A stretch of 21,033 nucleotides of DNA from an uncultured Ellagibacter sp. GTDB taxonomy: Bacteria; Actinomycetota; Coriobacteriia; Coriobacteriales; Eggerthellaceae. The stretch is from assembly GCA_934654815.1 (NCBI GenBank), contig CAKUGU010000042.1, forward strand, positions 1 to 21,033. Direction: 5' to 3'. This document shows, piece after piece, positions 5,468 through 13,048 of the stretch. Within the stretch, counting starts at the first letter, position 1. Each line of letters starts with the position of its first letter. The notes under the pieces were generated by a model. That model saw only the letters and a program-made list of their open reading frames with translations, was not told where the DNA came from and ran no database searches. The position numbers and the translations under genes are program-made.

Positions 5468-6799
5468 ATGAAAACGATTGCCATCATAGGCGGCGGGGCT
5501 GCGGGTCTTGCCGCCGCCATCTCAGCAGGGGAAGCCGTTGCACGCGAAGGACGCGGCGACGTGCGCGTCGTGCTCTACGAGGCCGACGACGAACGCGTGG
5601 GAAGGTCGATCCTTGCCACGGGAAACGGCCGCTGCAACTTCTCGAATGCGCGCATCGATCCTGCGCTCTATCGCAACGAGGCCTTCGTCGAGGCCGCGCT
5701 TACCGCGCTCGCGGTGAGCGAATCCGCTTCGTCTGCATCCGATTCGCCGCATGGTTGTCTCGTCGACGTCGTCGATGCGGGGGAGCGCTTCGAGCCCTCG
5801 GGCCTCGAAGCGCCGGTGCACCGCTTCTTCTCGCAGCTCGGTTTGGTGTGGAGGCAGGAAGCGCAGGGGCGGCTTTACCCGCTTGCGAACAAGGCCTCGT
5901 CGGTCGTCGACGTGCTTCGCGCGGCTGTTCGGGCTGCCGGAGTCGAGGAGCGCTTCGGGCGCGAGTTCGCGCGCGTCGATGCCGAAGGGCCGCGCGGGCG
6001 CATCCACCTTCGCTTCCGCGACGGTTCCATCGAGCATGCCGATGCGGCGATCGTCGCCGTCGGCGGGCGGGCCATTGCCGGAATCGAGCTGCCCGCCGAT
6101 GTGCCCAGCCTTCCATGCCGCCCTGTTCTCGGGCCCTTGCGGGCCGACCCGCGCATCGCCCGTCAGCTGAACAACATCCGTGTGAAGTGCGTAGTCAAGC
6201 TTGCGCGCGCGTCCCGCGTCATCGCGCGCGAACAGGGCGAACTCCTCTTCCGCGACTACGGGGTGTCGGGGGTGTGCGTGTTCAACCTCTCGCGTTTCGC
6301 ACGAAAGGGCGACGTGCTCTCGATCGATCTTCTGCCCCACATCGGCGAGAGCGACCGCGAAGCGTGGCTGTTCTCTCGCCGCAAGCACCTCCAGGTGCGC
6401 CTCGGCGCGGGCTCTCCGCTTTCGGCCGAGGACGTGCTGCGCGGCGCCGTGCTTCCGCAGGTCGCCCGCGTCGCGTGCAAGTGCGCGGGCGTCAACCCAG
6501 ACGCCCCGCTCGCGAAACGCGACGTACCGGCGCTCGCGGGTATCCTCGGTGGGCTGAAGCTTTCCGTCGAAGGGGTGGGGGACGCGAAGCAATGCCAGGT
6601 CACGCGCGGGGGCGTCGACGTCTCCGCGGTTTGCGCGAGCACGATGGAGGCGGCGGCGCATCCCGGGCTCTTCTTCGCGGGCGAGGCGCTTGACGTCGAC
6701 GCCCCCTGCGGCGGGTACAACCTTCACTGGGCATGGGCGTCGGGCATCCTCGCCGGCCGTTCGGCTGCCGCGCGCACTCTCGATAGCGGCCTCTCGTAA
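5468..6799 (+). CDS. HI0933/YhiN/BaiN-like NAD(P)/FAD-dependent oxidoreductase
   Basis: A 443-aa flavoprotein. The N-terminal dinucleotide fold begins IAIIGGGAAGLAAA (GGGAAG 8-13). The family hallmark TGNGRCNFSN is at 51-60, and the C-terminal FAD-contact motif GEALDVDAPCGGYNLHWAWASG spans about 405-426. This matches the HI0933-like group, which includes YhiN and Clostridium scindens BaiN. Biochemical roles in the group are poorly defined, so bile-acid or other substrates should not be assumed. A short Ser-rich insert near 90-97 (SESASSASDSP) interrupts the region before the cap domain. It lies 17 bp before a second FAD oxidoreductase gene and is probably cotranscribed with it. Confidence 0.9.
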   Translation: MKTIAIIGGGAAGLAAAISAGEAVAREGRGDVRVVLYEADDERVGRSILATGNGRCNFSNARIDPALYRNEAFVEAALTALAVSESASSASDSPHGCLVDVVDAGERFEPSGLEAPVHRFFSQLGLVWRQEAQGRLYPLANKASSVVDVLRAAVRAAGVEERFGREFARVDAEGPRGRIHLRFRDGSIEHADAAIVAVGGRAIAGIELPADVPSLPCRPVLGPLRADPRIARQLNNIRVKCVVKLARASRVIAREQGELLFRDYGVSGVCVFNLSRFARKGDVLSIDLLPHIGESDREAWLFSRRKHLQVRLGAGSPLSAEDVLRGAVLPQVARVACKCAGVNPDAPLAKRDVPALAGILGGLKLSVEGVGDAKQCQVTRGGVDVSAVCASTMEAAAHPGLFFAGEALDVDAPCGGYNLHWAWASGILAGRSAAARTLDSGLS

Positions 6800-6816
6800 A
6801 CGATAGGAATCGAACA

Positions 6817-8739
6817 ATGTCGCAACAAGGAAAAGGCAACGATCGCGAACGGTCCTCGAAGCCGGGTCGCTCCGGCCGAAGGCGTGCGCACGGTGGGAAG
6901 GCGCGCTCTGCGGGCGGCGCTCGCTCGTCGCACGCACGTGGCGGGAAGCGAGCGCATTCCGCAGGCAATGCGCTCGACCTTGCGGCGCTTGCCGGTGCTC
7001 CCGCCTTCGAGGTCTCAAGCGTGCCCCTCTCGCTCGATGCGGGGTGCGCGGGCGGCGAGCCTTCGGAGCCCGTGCGCCGCGAGCTCGCGCGCGCCCTTGG
7101 CCTCAGTCCGGAGGATATCGCGTCGTTTTCCCTGGTGAAACGCAGCGTCGACGCGCGTAAGAAGAACAACGTCCACTTCAACGCGACGTTTCGCGTCGAG
7201 CTCGCCGACGGCGCCTTGGAAAAGGCCTGCCCGCTGCGCGGCGTCCGCGTGGGCATATGGAACCCTCCTGCGGCGCTTGAGATCCCCGACCTTTCCGGCG
7301 CGTTCCGGGAAGGCGGCCCTCGCATCGTCGTCGCCGGCATCGGTCCTGCGGGCCTGTTCTGCGCGCTCTACCTGGCCGAGGCGGGTTTGCGCCCGCTCGT
7401 GGTGGAGCGGGGCGCCGCGGTCGAGGAGCGCATGGCGGCCATCGAGGCGTTCAACGAGGGCGGCCCGCTCGATGTGCGCACGAACGTGCAGTTCGGCGAA
7501 GGGGGAGCGGGAACATTCTCCGACGGCAAGCTCACCACGGGCACGAAAAGCCCCCACATCAGGCACGTGCTTGAGGCGTTCGCCGCCGCCGGCGCGCCCA
7601 AGGAAATCCTCTGGCAGGCGAAGCCGCACATCGGCACCGACAGGCTGCCTGCAATCGTTAAGAACCTGCGCGAGCGCATCGTCTCCGCGGGCGGGGAGGT
7701 CCGGTTCTCGTCGCGCCTTTCCGGCATCGTCATGCGGGATGGCTCGCTTTCCGCCGTGCGAATCGAGGACGGGAAAACGAGCGAGGTCTCGGAGGTTCTC
7801 GCGAGTCGGCTCGTGGTCGCCTGCGGGCATTCGGCTCGCGACGTGTTCGAGTTCATGTGCGAAGGGGGCTTCCTCCTCGAGCGCAAGCCGTTCTCGATGG
7901 GCGTGCGCATCGAGCATCGCCAGGCGCTCATCAACCGTGCGCAGTACGGCGCGGCCGCAAGCCACCCCGCGCTCGGTGCCGCCGACTACAAGATGGCCGT
8001 GCACGTGCCTGCGGGGAAAGCCGCGGACGGCGAGCCGATCACGCGCGGCGTCTACACGTTCTGCATGTGCCCGGGCGGAGAAGTCGTCGCTGCGGCGAGC
8101 GAAGAGGGCGGCGTGGTCGTGAACGGCATGAGCCGATTCGCCCGCGACGGGAAAAACTCCAACAGCGCGCTGCTCGCCGACGTCCGTCCCGACGATTTGC
8201 CGGGCGACGACGTGCTCGCCGGTGTCGCGCTTCAGCGCCGCGTCGAGCAGGCGGCTTTCAAGCTCGCCGCAAGAAACGGCGACACCTCGTATTCCGCGCC
8301 CGCCCAGACGGTCGGCGATTTTCTTGCTCGCCATCCGTCCCGCGCCAGCCAGGTGGATGCGCGTCCGGCTGTTCGACCGACGTACCCGCGCGGCGTCGCG
8401 TGGTGCGACCTCGCCGAATGCCTCCCCGACTTCGTCTGCGACGCGCTCAGGCGGGGCCTTCCCCTACTCGACGCGAAGCTCCGTGGGTTCGCCGACCCCG
8501 GCGCGGTGATGACCGCTCCCGAAACGCGCAGCTCGAGCCCGGTGCGGATGGTTCGCGGGAAGAACTTCCAGGCGCGGCTTTCTTCCGACGTCGTGCCTGA
8601 TGCGGAGCCCGACACGCACGTCTACCCGTGCGGGGAGGGCGCGGGGTACGCGGGCGGCATCATGAGCGCGGCGGTCGACGGCCTGCGCGTCGCCGAGGCG
8701 ATCGCCCGCGCTTACGAGGTCGCTGCCGAGCGTCGCTAG
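6817..8739 (+). CDS. COG2509-type FAD-dependent dehydrogenase
   Basis: A 640-aa cytosolic flavoprotein of an uncharacterised family. From about residue 65 it follows the family pattern: a small N-terminal domain with KRSVDARKKNNVHF (about 108-121), then the FAD fold IVVAGIGPAGLFCALYLAEAG (GIGPAG 174-179). NVQFGEGGAGTFSDGKL comes next, and a late GEGAGYAGGIMSAAVDGLR motif near the C-terminus. The first 50 residues are an Arg/Lys/Ser/Gly-rich disordered tail unusual for the family; no better start is visible, because the next in-frame candidate (GTG 7021) has no ribosome site. AGGA precedes the chosen ATG by about 8 nt. It likely forms an operon with the upstream flavoprotein. Substrate unknown. 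Confidence 0.9.
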   Translation: MSQQGKGNDRERSSKPGRSGRRRAHGGKARSAGGARSSHARGGKRAHSAGNALDLAALAGAPAFEVSSVPLSLDAGCAGGEPSEPVRRELARALGLSPEDIASFSLVKRSVDARKKNNVHFNATFRVELADGALEKACPLRGVRVGIWNPPAALEIPDLSGAFREGGPRIVVAGIGPAGLFCALYLAEAGLRPLVVERGAAVEERMAAIEAFNEGGPLDVRTNVQFGEGGAGTFSDGKLTTGTKSPHIRHVLEAFAAAGAPKEILWQAKPHIGTDRLPAIVKNLRERIVSAGGEVRFSSRLSGIVMRDGSLSAVRIEDGKTSEVSEVLASRLVVACGHSARDVFEFMCEGGFLLERKPFSMGVRIEHRQALINRAQYGAAASHPALGAADYKMAVHVPAGKAADGEPITRGVYTFCMCPGGEVVAAASEEGGVVVNGMSRFARDGKNSNSALLADVRPDDLPGDDVLAGVALQRRVEQAAFKLAARNGDTSYSAPAQTVGDFLARHPSRASQVDARPAVRPTYPRGVAWCDLAECLPDFVCDALRRGLPLLDAKLRGFADPGAVMTAPETRSSSPVRMVRGKNFQARLSSDVVPDAEPDTHVYPCGEGAGYAGGIMSAAVDGLRVAEAIARAYEVAAERR

Positions 8740-8754
8740 CCGCCGCCGGCTGCG

Positions 8755-9177
8755 TTATTCCTCCGCGAGCTCGCGTTCCCAGTCGAAGTCGGCCGGCGGA
8801 GCGGTCGGGGCGCCTTCGGGCATGCCTTCGCGGTCGGCAAGGCCGCTCGTGCGCCCGTCCCACAGGCATGCGTCCATGTCGACGTGGGTCTCGTCGGCGA
8901 AGACGACGCCCTCTTCCTCCAAAAGCCGGCGCTGCACTTCGGGCCCGCCGAACGCGTAGCCCTCGCAGATGCGCCCGTCCTTGAACACGACGCGATGGCA
9001 GGGAATGCCCGTGTTCTCGTCCGCGTTCCACGGCCGGGGGTTGCCGTGCATCGCGTACCCGACGAAGCGGGCTTTCCGCGGCGCCCCGACTAGGCGCGCG
9101 ATCAGGCCATATGACGCGACCTTGCCTTTCGGGATGTGCTCCACGGCCGCATACACCTTTTCCTGGAACTCGCCCAT
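8755..9177 (-). CDS. MGMT-family (O6-alkylguanine-DNA alkyltransferase-like) protein
   Basis: A 140-aa stand-alone alkyltransferase C-terminal domain. It has FQEKVYAAVEHIPKGKVASYG, then VGYAMHGNP and IPCHRVV with the acceptor Cys at 60, and FGGPEVQRRLLEEEGV. Because the cysteine is kept, it could transfer alkyl groups from O6-alkylguanine; the related ATL proteins that only bind lesions usually replace it. The N-terminal domain of full Ogt/Ada-C proteins is absent. A Pro/Asp/Glu-rich tail of about 50 residues follows the domain. The start is uncertain: ATG 9177 fits the family; ATG 9198, with GAAGGG before it, adds seven residues. It converges with the COG2509 gene 15 bp away and diverges from tsaC. 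Confidence 0.85.
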   Translation of the reverse strand: MGEFQEKVYAAVEHIPKGKVASYGLIARLVGAPRKARFVGYAMHGNPRPWNADENTGIPCHRVVFKDGRICEGYAFGGPEVQRRLLEEEGVVFADETHVDMDACLWDGRTSGLADREGMPEGAPTAPPADFDWERELAEE

Positions 9178-9217
9178 AAGGCACCTGCCTTCCGTCATCG
9201 ACCCTTCGCCATCGGAA

Positions 9218-9246
9218 ATGATAGCCAACTTGCCCGAGTGATACAA
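9218..9246 (-). promoter_or_regulatory. Promoter of the MGMT-family gene
   Basis: On the minus strand TTGTAT (9246-9241) and TATCAT (9223-9218) are separated by exactly 17 bp. Transcription would start near 9211, just ahead of both candidate start codons (9198 and 9177). This argues against an earlier start at 9267. Confidence 0.6.
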
Positions 9247-9247
9247 T
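9239..9247 (+). promoter_or_regulatory. tsaC promoter, extended -10, overlapping the divergent promoter
   Basis: TGATACAAT is TGn plus TACAAT (5 of 6). Its bases are the same ones used as the -35 of the opposite promoter. Transcription would start near 9254, which rules out the in-frame GTG at 9252 as the tsaC start. Confidence 0.6.
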
Positions 9248-9305
9248 TTCGGTGCAGGGCGCCGCAACGCGTCCCTTCATCCCAATGCGAAAGGCGGGCT
9301 TTCCC

Positions 9306-9914
9306 ATGTCCCATGCTTCCGACACGTTCGAAGCGACTGCGTCCGCGCTCAAACGCGGTGAGGTCGCGGTCTTCCCGACGGAAACGGTGTACGGCGTAGG
9401 CGTTGCCGTCGCGTGCGCCCCTTCCCCCGACGTCCTCTTCGAGGTGAAGCGGCGGGAAAAGCGAAAGCCCATTTCATGGCTCGTTTCCGAGCGCGACGAC
9501 CTTCTGCGCTACGGCGCCGGCGTGCCCGAGTTCGCCCGCGTGCTCGCGCGCACGTTCTGGCCGGGGCCGCTCACGCTCGTGGTGAAGGCGTCGTCGCTCG
9601 TGCCTTCCGCCTTCATGTCGAGCGCGGGGACCATCGGCCTTCGCATGCCGAACAACGACTGCGCGCTTTCCCTCATAAAGGCCGTCGGGTACCCTCTCGC
9701 CACCACGTCGGCGAACGTGTCGGGGCTTTCCCCGACGTGCTCGTTCGACAAGCTCGACGAGCGGATCCTCTCGCAGGTCGCCGCTGTCCTCTCCGACGGG
9801 GACGACTCGGCGAAAAGCGGCGTGTCGTCCACCGTGGTCGACTGCACGGGCGACCATCCGCAGATCATGCGCGAGGGAGCCATCACCATCGCCGATATCA
9901 GAGCCCTTTCATAG
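9306..9914 (+). CDS. tsaC: L-threonylcarbamoyladenylate synthase (TsaC/YrdC type)
   Basis: It makes threonylcarbamoyl-AMP from threonine, bicarbonate and ATP, the first step of the t6A37 modification of ANN-decoding tRNAs. The 202-aa product is a single YrdC domain: LKRGEVAVFPTETVYGVG near the start, then the basic KRREKRKPISWLV, FWPGPLTLVV, TIGLRMPNN, PLATTSANVSG and SSTVVDCTG. It lacks the extra C-terminal domain of Sua5, hence TsaC type. ATG 9306 is chosen because the conserved domain begins about 15 residues later and AAGGCGGG lies 8 nt upstream. In-frame ATG 9285 has no ribosome site. A promoter precedes it; the hydrolase gene follows after 50 bp. Confidence 0.92.
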   Translation: MSHASDTFEATASALKRGEVAVFPTETVYGVGVAVACAPSPDVLFEVKRREKRKPISWLVSERDDLLRYGAGVPEFARVLARTFWPGPLTLVVKASSLVPSAFMSSAGTIGLRMPNNDCALSLIKAVGYPLATTSANVSGLSPTCSFDKLDERILSQVAAVLSDGDDSAKSGVSSTVVDCTGDHPQIMREGAITIADIRALS

Positions 9915-9920
9915 CGTTCC

Positions 9921-9932
9921 CCCTTCGAAGGG
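9921..9932. repeat. Short palindrome between tsaC and the hydrolase gene
   Basis: CCCTTCGAAGGG is a perfect 12-bp palindrome in the 50-bp gap. No T-run follows, so it is not a terminator, and a function is not apparent. Confidence 0.5.
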
Positions 9933-9964
9933 CGGCATGAGGGCGGAAGAAGGAGGAAGCGGAC

Positions 9965-10942
9965 ATGGCAAAGCCGGTTGAGAAATCATCGGTCGGATTC
10001 AAATCGCACGACGGATCTTCCCAGATAAAAGGCGTGTTGTGGCAGCCGGTCCCGGGCGCGGGGCCGGGAGCGCGCCCAAACGCACCCCGCGTGCGCGGCA
10101 TCGTGCAGATCGTCCACGGGATGGCGGAGCATTCGGGTCGCTATGAGGACTTCGCGCGCTTCCTTGTCGATCGCGGGTTCGCCGTGTGCGCGCACGACCA
10201 CATCGGGCACGGGCGAAGCGCCGCCTCGCCAGCCGATTTGGGGCACATGCCGCTCGAAGGCGGTAAGGACGTCCTCGTCGAAGACGTCCATGAGATGCGC
10301 CGGGTCGTCTCAGCGCGCTTTCCTCGTCAGGTTCCTTACTTCATATTCGGGCATTCCATGGGAAGCTACGTCACCCGCGCGTACCTGTCGCGCCATGCGC
10401 AGGGGCTTTCCGGCGCCGTCATCTGCGGCACGGGAAACGAGCCGGTCGCGAAATCGAAGGCGGGGCACGCGCTTGCGCGCCGCATCGCGCGCCGCCAGGG
10501 GGAGCGCACGCGCAGCAAGCTGCTCCACGGGCTTGCCGACGGCGCGTTCTCGAAGTCGGTGAAGAAGGCGCGGACCCCGCTCGACTGGCTTTCGACCGAC
10601 CCCGCCGTGGTCGACGCCTACCTGGCCGACGACCTGTGCGGGCAGATGTTCACGGCCGGCGCCTACGCCACGCTCACGAGCCTCACCGCCGAGGTCGCCA
10701 CGCTCGATTCGGCGCTCGCGGTGCCGAGCGAGCTCCCCGTGCTCTTCATCGCCGGTGCGCTCGACCCGGTCGGCAACAAGGGCAAGGGCGTGAAAAGCGC
10801 CGCCGCGCTCTTCGAGAAGGCCGGGATCCGCGACGTGGAGGTCAAGCTCTACCCGGGTATGCGCCACGAGATCTTGAACGAGCCCGGCAAGCGCCAGGTG
10901 TACGACGACGTGCTCGCCTGGATCGAGCAGCGCATCAACTAA
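9965..10942 (+). CDS. Alpha/beta hydrolase, monoacylglycerol-lipase-like (serine aminopeptidase S33/Hydrolase_4)
   Basis: A 325-aa soluble alpha/beta hydrolase. The oxyanion segment VHGMAEHSGRY is at 50-60, followed by AHDHIGHGRS (76-85), the nucleophile elbow GHSMGS (129-134, Ser131), the acid Asp267 in GALDPVG and the base His301 in MRHEIL. HGMAEH-S-RY with D-GHG-S is the pattern of monoacylglycerol lipases and lysophospholipases. There is no signal peptide, so it acts in the cytosol. A very strong ribosome site, AAGGAGG (9950-9956), precedes the ATG. Glycerol kinase follows after 37 bp, which fits release of glycerol from acylglycerols; the actual ester substrate is inferred. Confidence 0.88.
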   Translation: MAKPVEKSSVGFKSHDGSSQIKGVLWQPVPGAGPGARPNAPRVRGIVQIVHGMAEHSGRYEDFARFLVDRGFAVCAHDHIGHGRSAASPADLGHMPLEGGKDVLVEDVHEMRRVVSARFPRQVPYFIFGHSMGSYVTRAYLSRHAQGLSGAVICGTGNEPVAKSKAGHALARRIARRQGERTRSKLLHGLADGAFSKSVKKARTPLDWLSTDPAVVDAYLADDLCGQMFTAGAYATLTSLTAEVATLDSALAVPSELPVLFIAGALDPVGNKGKGVKSAAALFEKAGIRDVEVKLYPGMRHEILNEPGKRQVYDDVLAWIEQRIN

Positions 10943-10979
10943 CGGGCGCGAAAGCGTCCGGCGATCGGGAAGGAAACCC

Positions 10980-12476
10980 ATGCCGAAGAAATACATCGTC
11001 GCGCTCGACCAAGGGACGACCTCGTCGCGCGCCTTGCTCATCGACCACGACGGCCGGGTCGCCGATATGGTGCAGAACCCGTTTCCCCAGCTGTTCCCCA
11101 AGCCCGGCTGGGTGGAGCACGACCCGCGCGACATCCTGTCGTCGCAGCTCGGCGCGCTGACGGAGCTTCTGGTCTCAAACGGGCTCGGACCCGACGACAT
11201 CGATTCGATCGGCATCACGAACCAGCGCGAGACGACCGTGGTGTGGGATCGCGAGACGGGCCAGCCGGTGGCGAACGCCATCGTGTGGCAGTGCCGCCGC
11301 ACGGCGCCTCTTGTGGAGAAGCTGTGCGGGGACCCCGAGGTGGCGGCGGAGGTGACGCGCCGCACGGGACTCGTCCCCGACGCGTACTTCTCGGCGAGCA
11401 AGATCCGCTGGATCCTCGACAACGTCGAGGGCGCGCGGGAGCGGGCGCGGGCGGGCAAGCTCGCGTTCGGCACCGTCGACAGCTGGCTTCTCTGGTCGCT
11501 CACGCAGGGCGCGGTCCACGCGACCGACGTGACCAACGCGAGCCGCACCATGCTGTTCAACATCCATGACATGAAGTGGGACCCGTGGTTGCTCGATTTG
11601 TTCGGCGTCCCGGAGTCGATGCTTCCCGAGGTGCGCCCCTCGTCGGGCGATTTCGGGTGCACGGCGAACCCCGCGGCGGTGCCGGGCGTGCCCATACGCG
11701 GCGTCGCGGGCGACCAGCAGGCGGCGCTTTTCGGGCAATGCTGCTTTTCTCCCGGCCAGGCGAAGAACACCTACGGCACCGGCTGCTTTTTGCTCATGAA
11801 CACCGGGCACGAAGCGTGCACGTCGAGAAACGGCCTGGTCGCGACCGTCGCGGCGAGCGCCCCGGGCGCCCAGGGCCCCGAATACGCGCTCGAGGGCAGC
11901 GTGTTCGTCGCCGGCGCGCTCCTGCAATGGCTGCGCGATGAACTCGGACTCATCGACGACGTCGCGGAAACCTCCGACATCGCGCGCAGCATCGAGGGGA
12001 CGCAGGGGGTCTACGTCGTGCCGGCGTTCACGGGGCTCGGCGCGCCGTACTGGGACGCCGATGCGCGCGGCGCCATCTTAGGGCTCACCCGCGGCACGAG
12101 CCGCGCCCACATCGTCCGCGCGGCCTTGGAATCGCTTGCTTACCAGGTGCGCGACCTGGTCGTGGCGATGCAGGCCGATTCGGGCGTTCCGCTCTCCGAG
12201 CTCAACGTCGACGGGGGAGCGTCGAGAAACGACTTTCTCATGCAGTTCCAAAGCGACATCCTCGGCACCCCGATCCGCCGCCCGAAGAACACCGAGACGA
12301 CCGCGCTCGGCGCGGCCTACCTCGCCGGCTTGGCGACCGGCTTCTGGGAAGGCCCCGACGAGCTTGCCCGCCTGCGCGCGACCGACGACGTGTATCGCCC
12401 CGAAATGGGGGCCGAGGCGCGCGCTGAGCTGCTTTCAGGGTGGAAGCGCGCCGTCGGCCGCGTGAAAACCAGGTGA
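10980..12476 (+). CDS. glpK: Glycerol kinase
   Basis: It phosphorylates glycerol with ATP to sn-glycerol 3-phosphate. The 498-aa FGGY-family protein starts YIVALDQGTTSSRALL and contains the glycerol-contact motif NQRETTVVWD (81-90), WQCRRT, GVAGDQQAALFGQ with catalytic Asp245, KNTYGTGCFLLMNTG, GLGAPYWD and NVDGGASRND. GGGAAGGA (10967-10974) precedes the ATG. The loop at 224-239 before GVAGDQQ reads DFGCTANPAAVPGVPI. The E. coli fructose-1,6-bisphosphate loop (GKGGTRIP) and the PTS-phosphorylated His of low-GC Gram-positives are both missing, so neither control is expected. No glpF or glpD lies nearby. It probably shares a transcript with the lipase-like gene. Confidence 0.96.
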   Translation: MPKKYIVALDQGTTSSRALLIDHDGRVADMVQNPFPQLFPKPGWVEHDPRDILSSQLGALTELLVSNGLGPDDIDSIGITNQRETTVVWDRETGQPVANAIVWQCRRTAPLVEKLCGDPEVAAEVTRRTGLVPDAYFSASKIRWILDNVEGARERARAGKLAFGTVDSWLLWSLTQGAVHATDVTNASRTMLFNIHDMKWDPWLLDLFGVPESMLPEVRPSSGDFGCTANPAAVPGVPIRGVAGDQQAALFGQCCFSPGQAKNTYGTGCFLLMNTGHEACTSRNGLVATVAASAPGAQGPEYALEGSVFVAGALLQWLRDELGLIDDVAETSDIARSIEGTQGVYVVPAFTGLGAPYWDADARGAILGLTRGTSRAHIVRAALESLAYQVRDLVVAMQADSGVPLSELNVDGGASRNDFLMQFQSDILGTPIRRPKNTETTALGAAYLAGLATGFWEGPDELARLRATDDVYRPEMGAEARAELLSGWKRAVGRVKTR

Positions 12477-12484
12477 GAAGCGGA

Positions 12485-12490
12485 TAGAAT
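12485..12490 (+). promoter_or_regulatory. -10 element of rpiB
   Basis: TAGAAT, 9 bp after the glpK stop, would start transcription near 12497. The leader then contains the small hairpin GCGCC-TTC-GGCGC (12510-12522) followed by TTTT. That hairpin could also be a weak glpK terminator. Confidence 0.45.
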
Positions 12491-12540
12491 AGCAGGACGT
12501 AGCCATCATGCGCCTTCGGCGCTTTTCGAAAGGACGAACC

Positions 12541-12978
12541 ATGATCTTGAGCATCGCAAGCGACCACGCCGGATTCGAGCAGAAGCAGATTCTCGCCGAC
12601 TACCTGCGCGAAAAGGGCTACGAGGTGCACGACCTCGGCCCCGACACCGACGACCGCGTCGACTACCCCGACTTCGCGGCGAAGGTGGCCCATGAGGTGG
12701 CCGACGGCGTGGCGACCTACGGCGTGCTCGTGTGCGGCACGGGCATCGGCATGGCGGTCGCCGCCAACAAGATCCACGGCATTCGCGCGGTGAACGCGAT
12801 CAACACGCAGTTCGCCGAGCTGTGCCGCGAGCACAACGACGCCAACATCCTCACGCTTTCGGGGCGCTTCGTCGACGTCGAGGAGAACAAGCGCATCCTC
12901 GACACGTTCCTCTCGACCGACTTTGGCGGCGGGCGCCACGCCGGCCGCGTCGCGAAGATCATGGCGCTCGAGAATTAA
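12541..12978 (+). CDS. rpiB: Ribose-5-phosphate isomerase B
   Basis: It interconverts ribulose 5-phosphate and ribose 5-phosphate, feeding PRPP synthesis. The 145-aa LacAB/RpiB protein has SDHAGFEQK (Asp8-His9), VDYPDFA, the catalytic CGTGIGM (Cys65), ANKIHGIRAVN and REHNDANIL (His98), the expected active-site set. Cys65 is typical of RpiB rather than of allose or galactose isomerases that vary here. ATG 12541 is chosen because AAAGGA (12529-12534) precedes it and the family begins directly with the beta strand; an upstream in-frame ATG at 12508 falls in the leader hairpin. It sits between glpK and glyA and has its own -10. Confidence 0.94.
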   Translation: MILSIASDHAGFEQKQILADYLREKGYEVHDLGPDTDDRVDYPDFAAKVAHEVADGVATYGVLVCGTGIGMAVAANKIHGIRAVNAINTQFAELCREHNDANILTLSGRFVDVEENKRILDTFLSTDFGGGRHAGRVAKIMALEN

Positions 12979-12987
12979 CGTGCGCGT

Positions 12988-13007
12988 TACTTTATTGTGC
13001 TAAAGTA
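12988..13007. promoter_or_regulatory. Inverted repeat over the glyA -10, possible operator
   Basis: TACTTTA and TAAAGTA are perfect 7-bp arms around TTGTGC. The right arm contains the -10 TAAAGT (13001-13006), and TGC before it makes an extended -10 (12998-13006). Predicted transcription start near 13013. A dimeric repressor could bind here; no specific regulator is recognised. Confidence 0.5.
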
Positions 13008-13048
13008 GCCACCAAACCTATTTCGAGGCTCTGAAAGGAGCGGTTCAC

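Noticed and set aside
3959..6799. A 946-codon open frame running across the AGCS gene and into the next gene
   Set aside because: Only the part from 5468 on is real. The upstream portion is Arg/His/Gly-rich, lacks any domain and is the shadow frame of the transporter caused by high GC.
9252..9305. Earlier tsaC starts at GTG 9252 or ATG 9285
   Set aside because: The first precedes the predicted transcription start; the second has no ribosome site and adds residues outside the YrdC domain.
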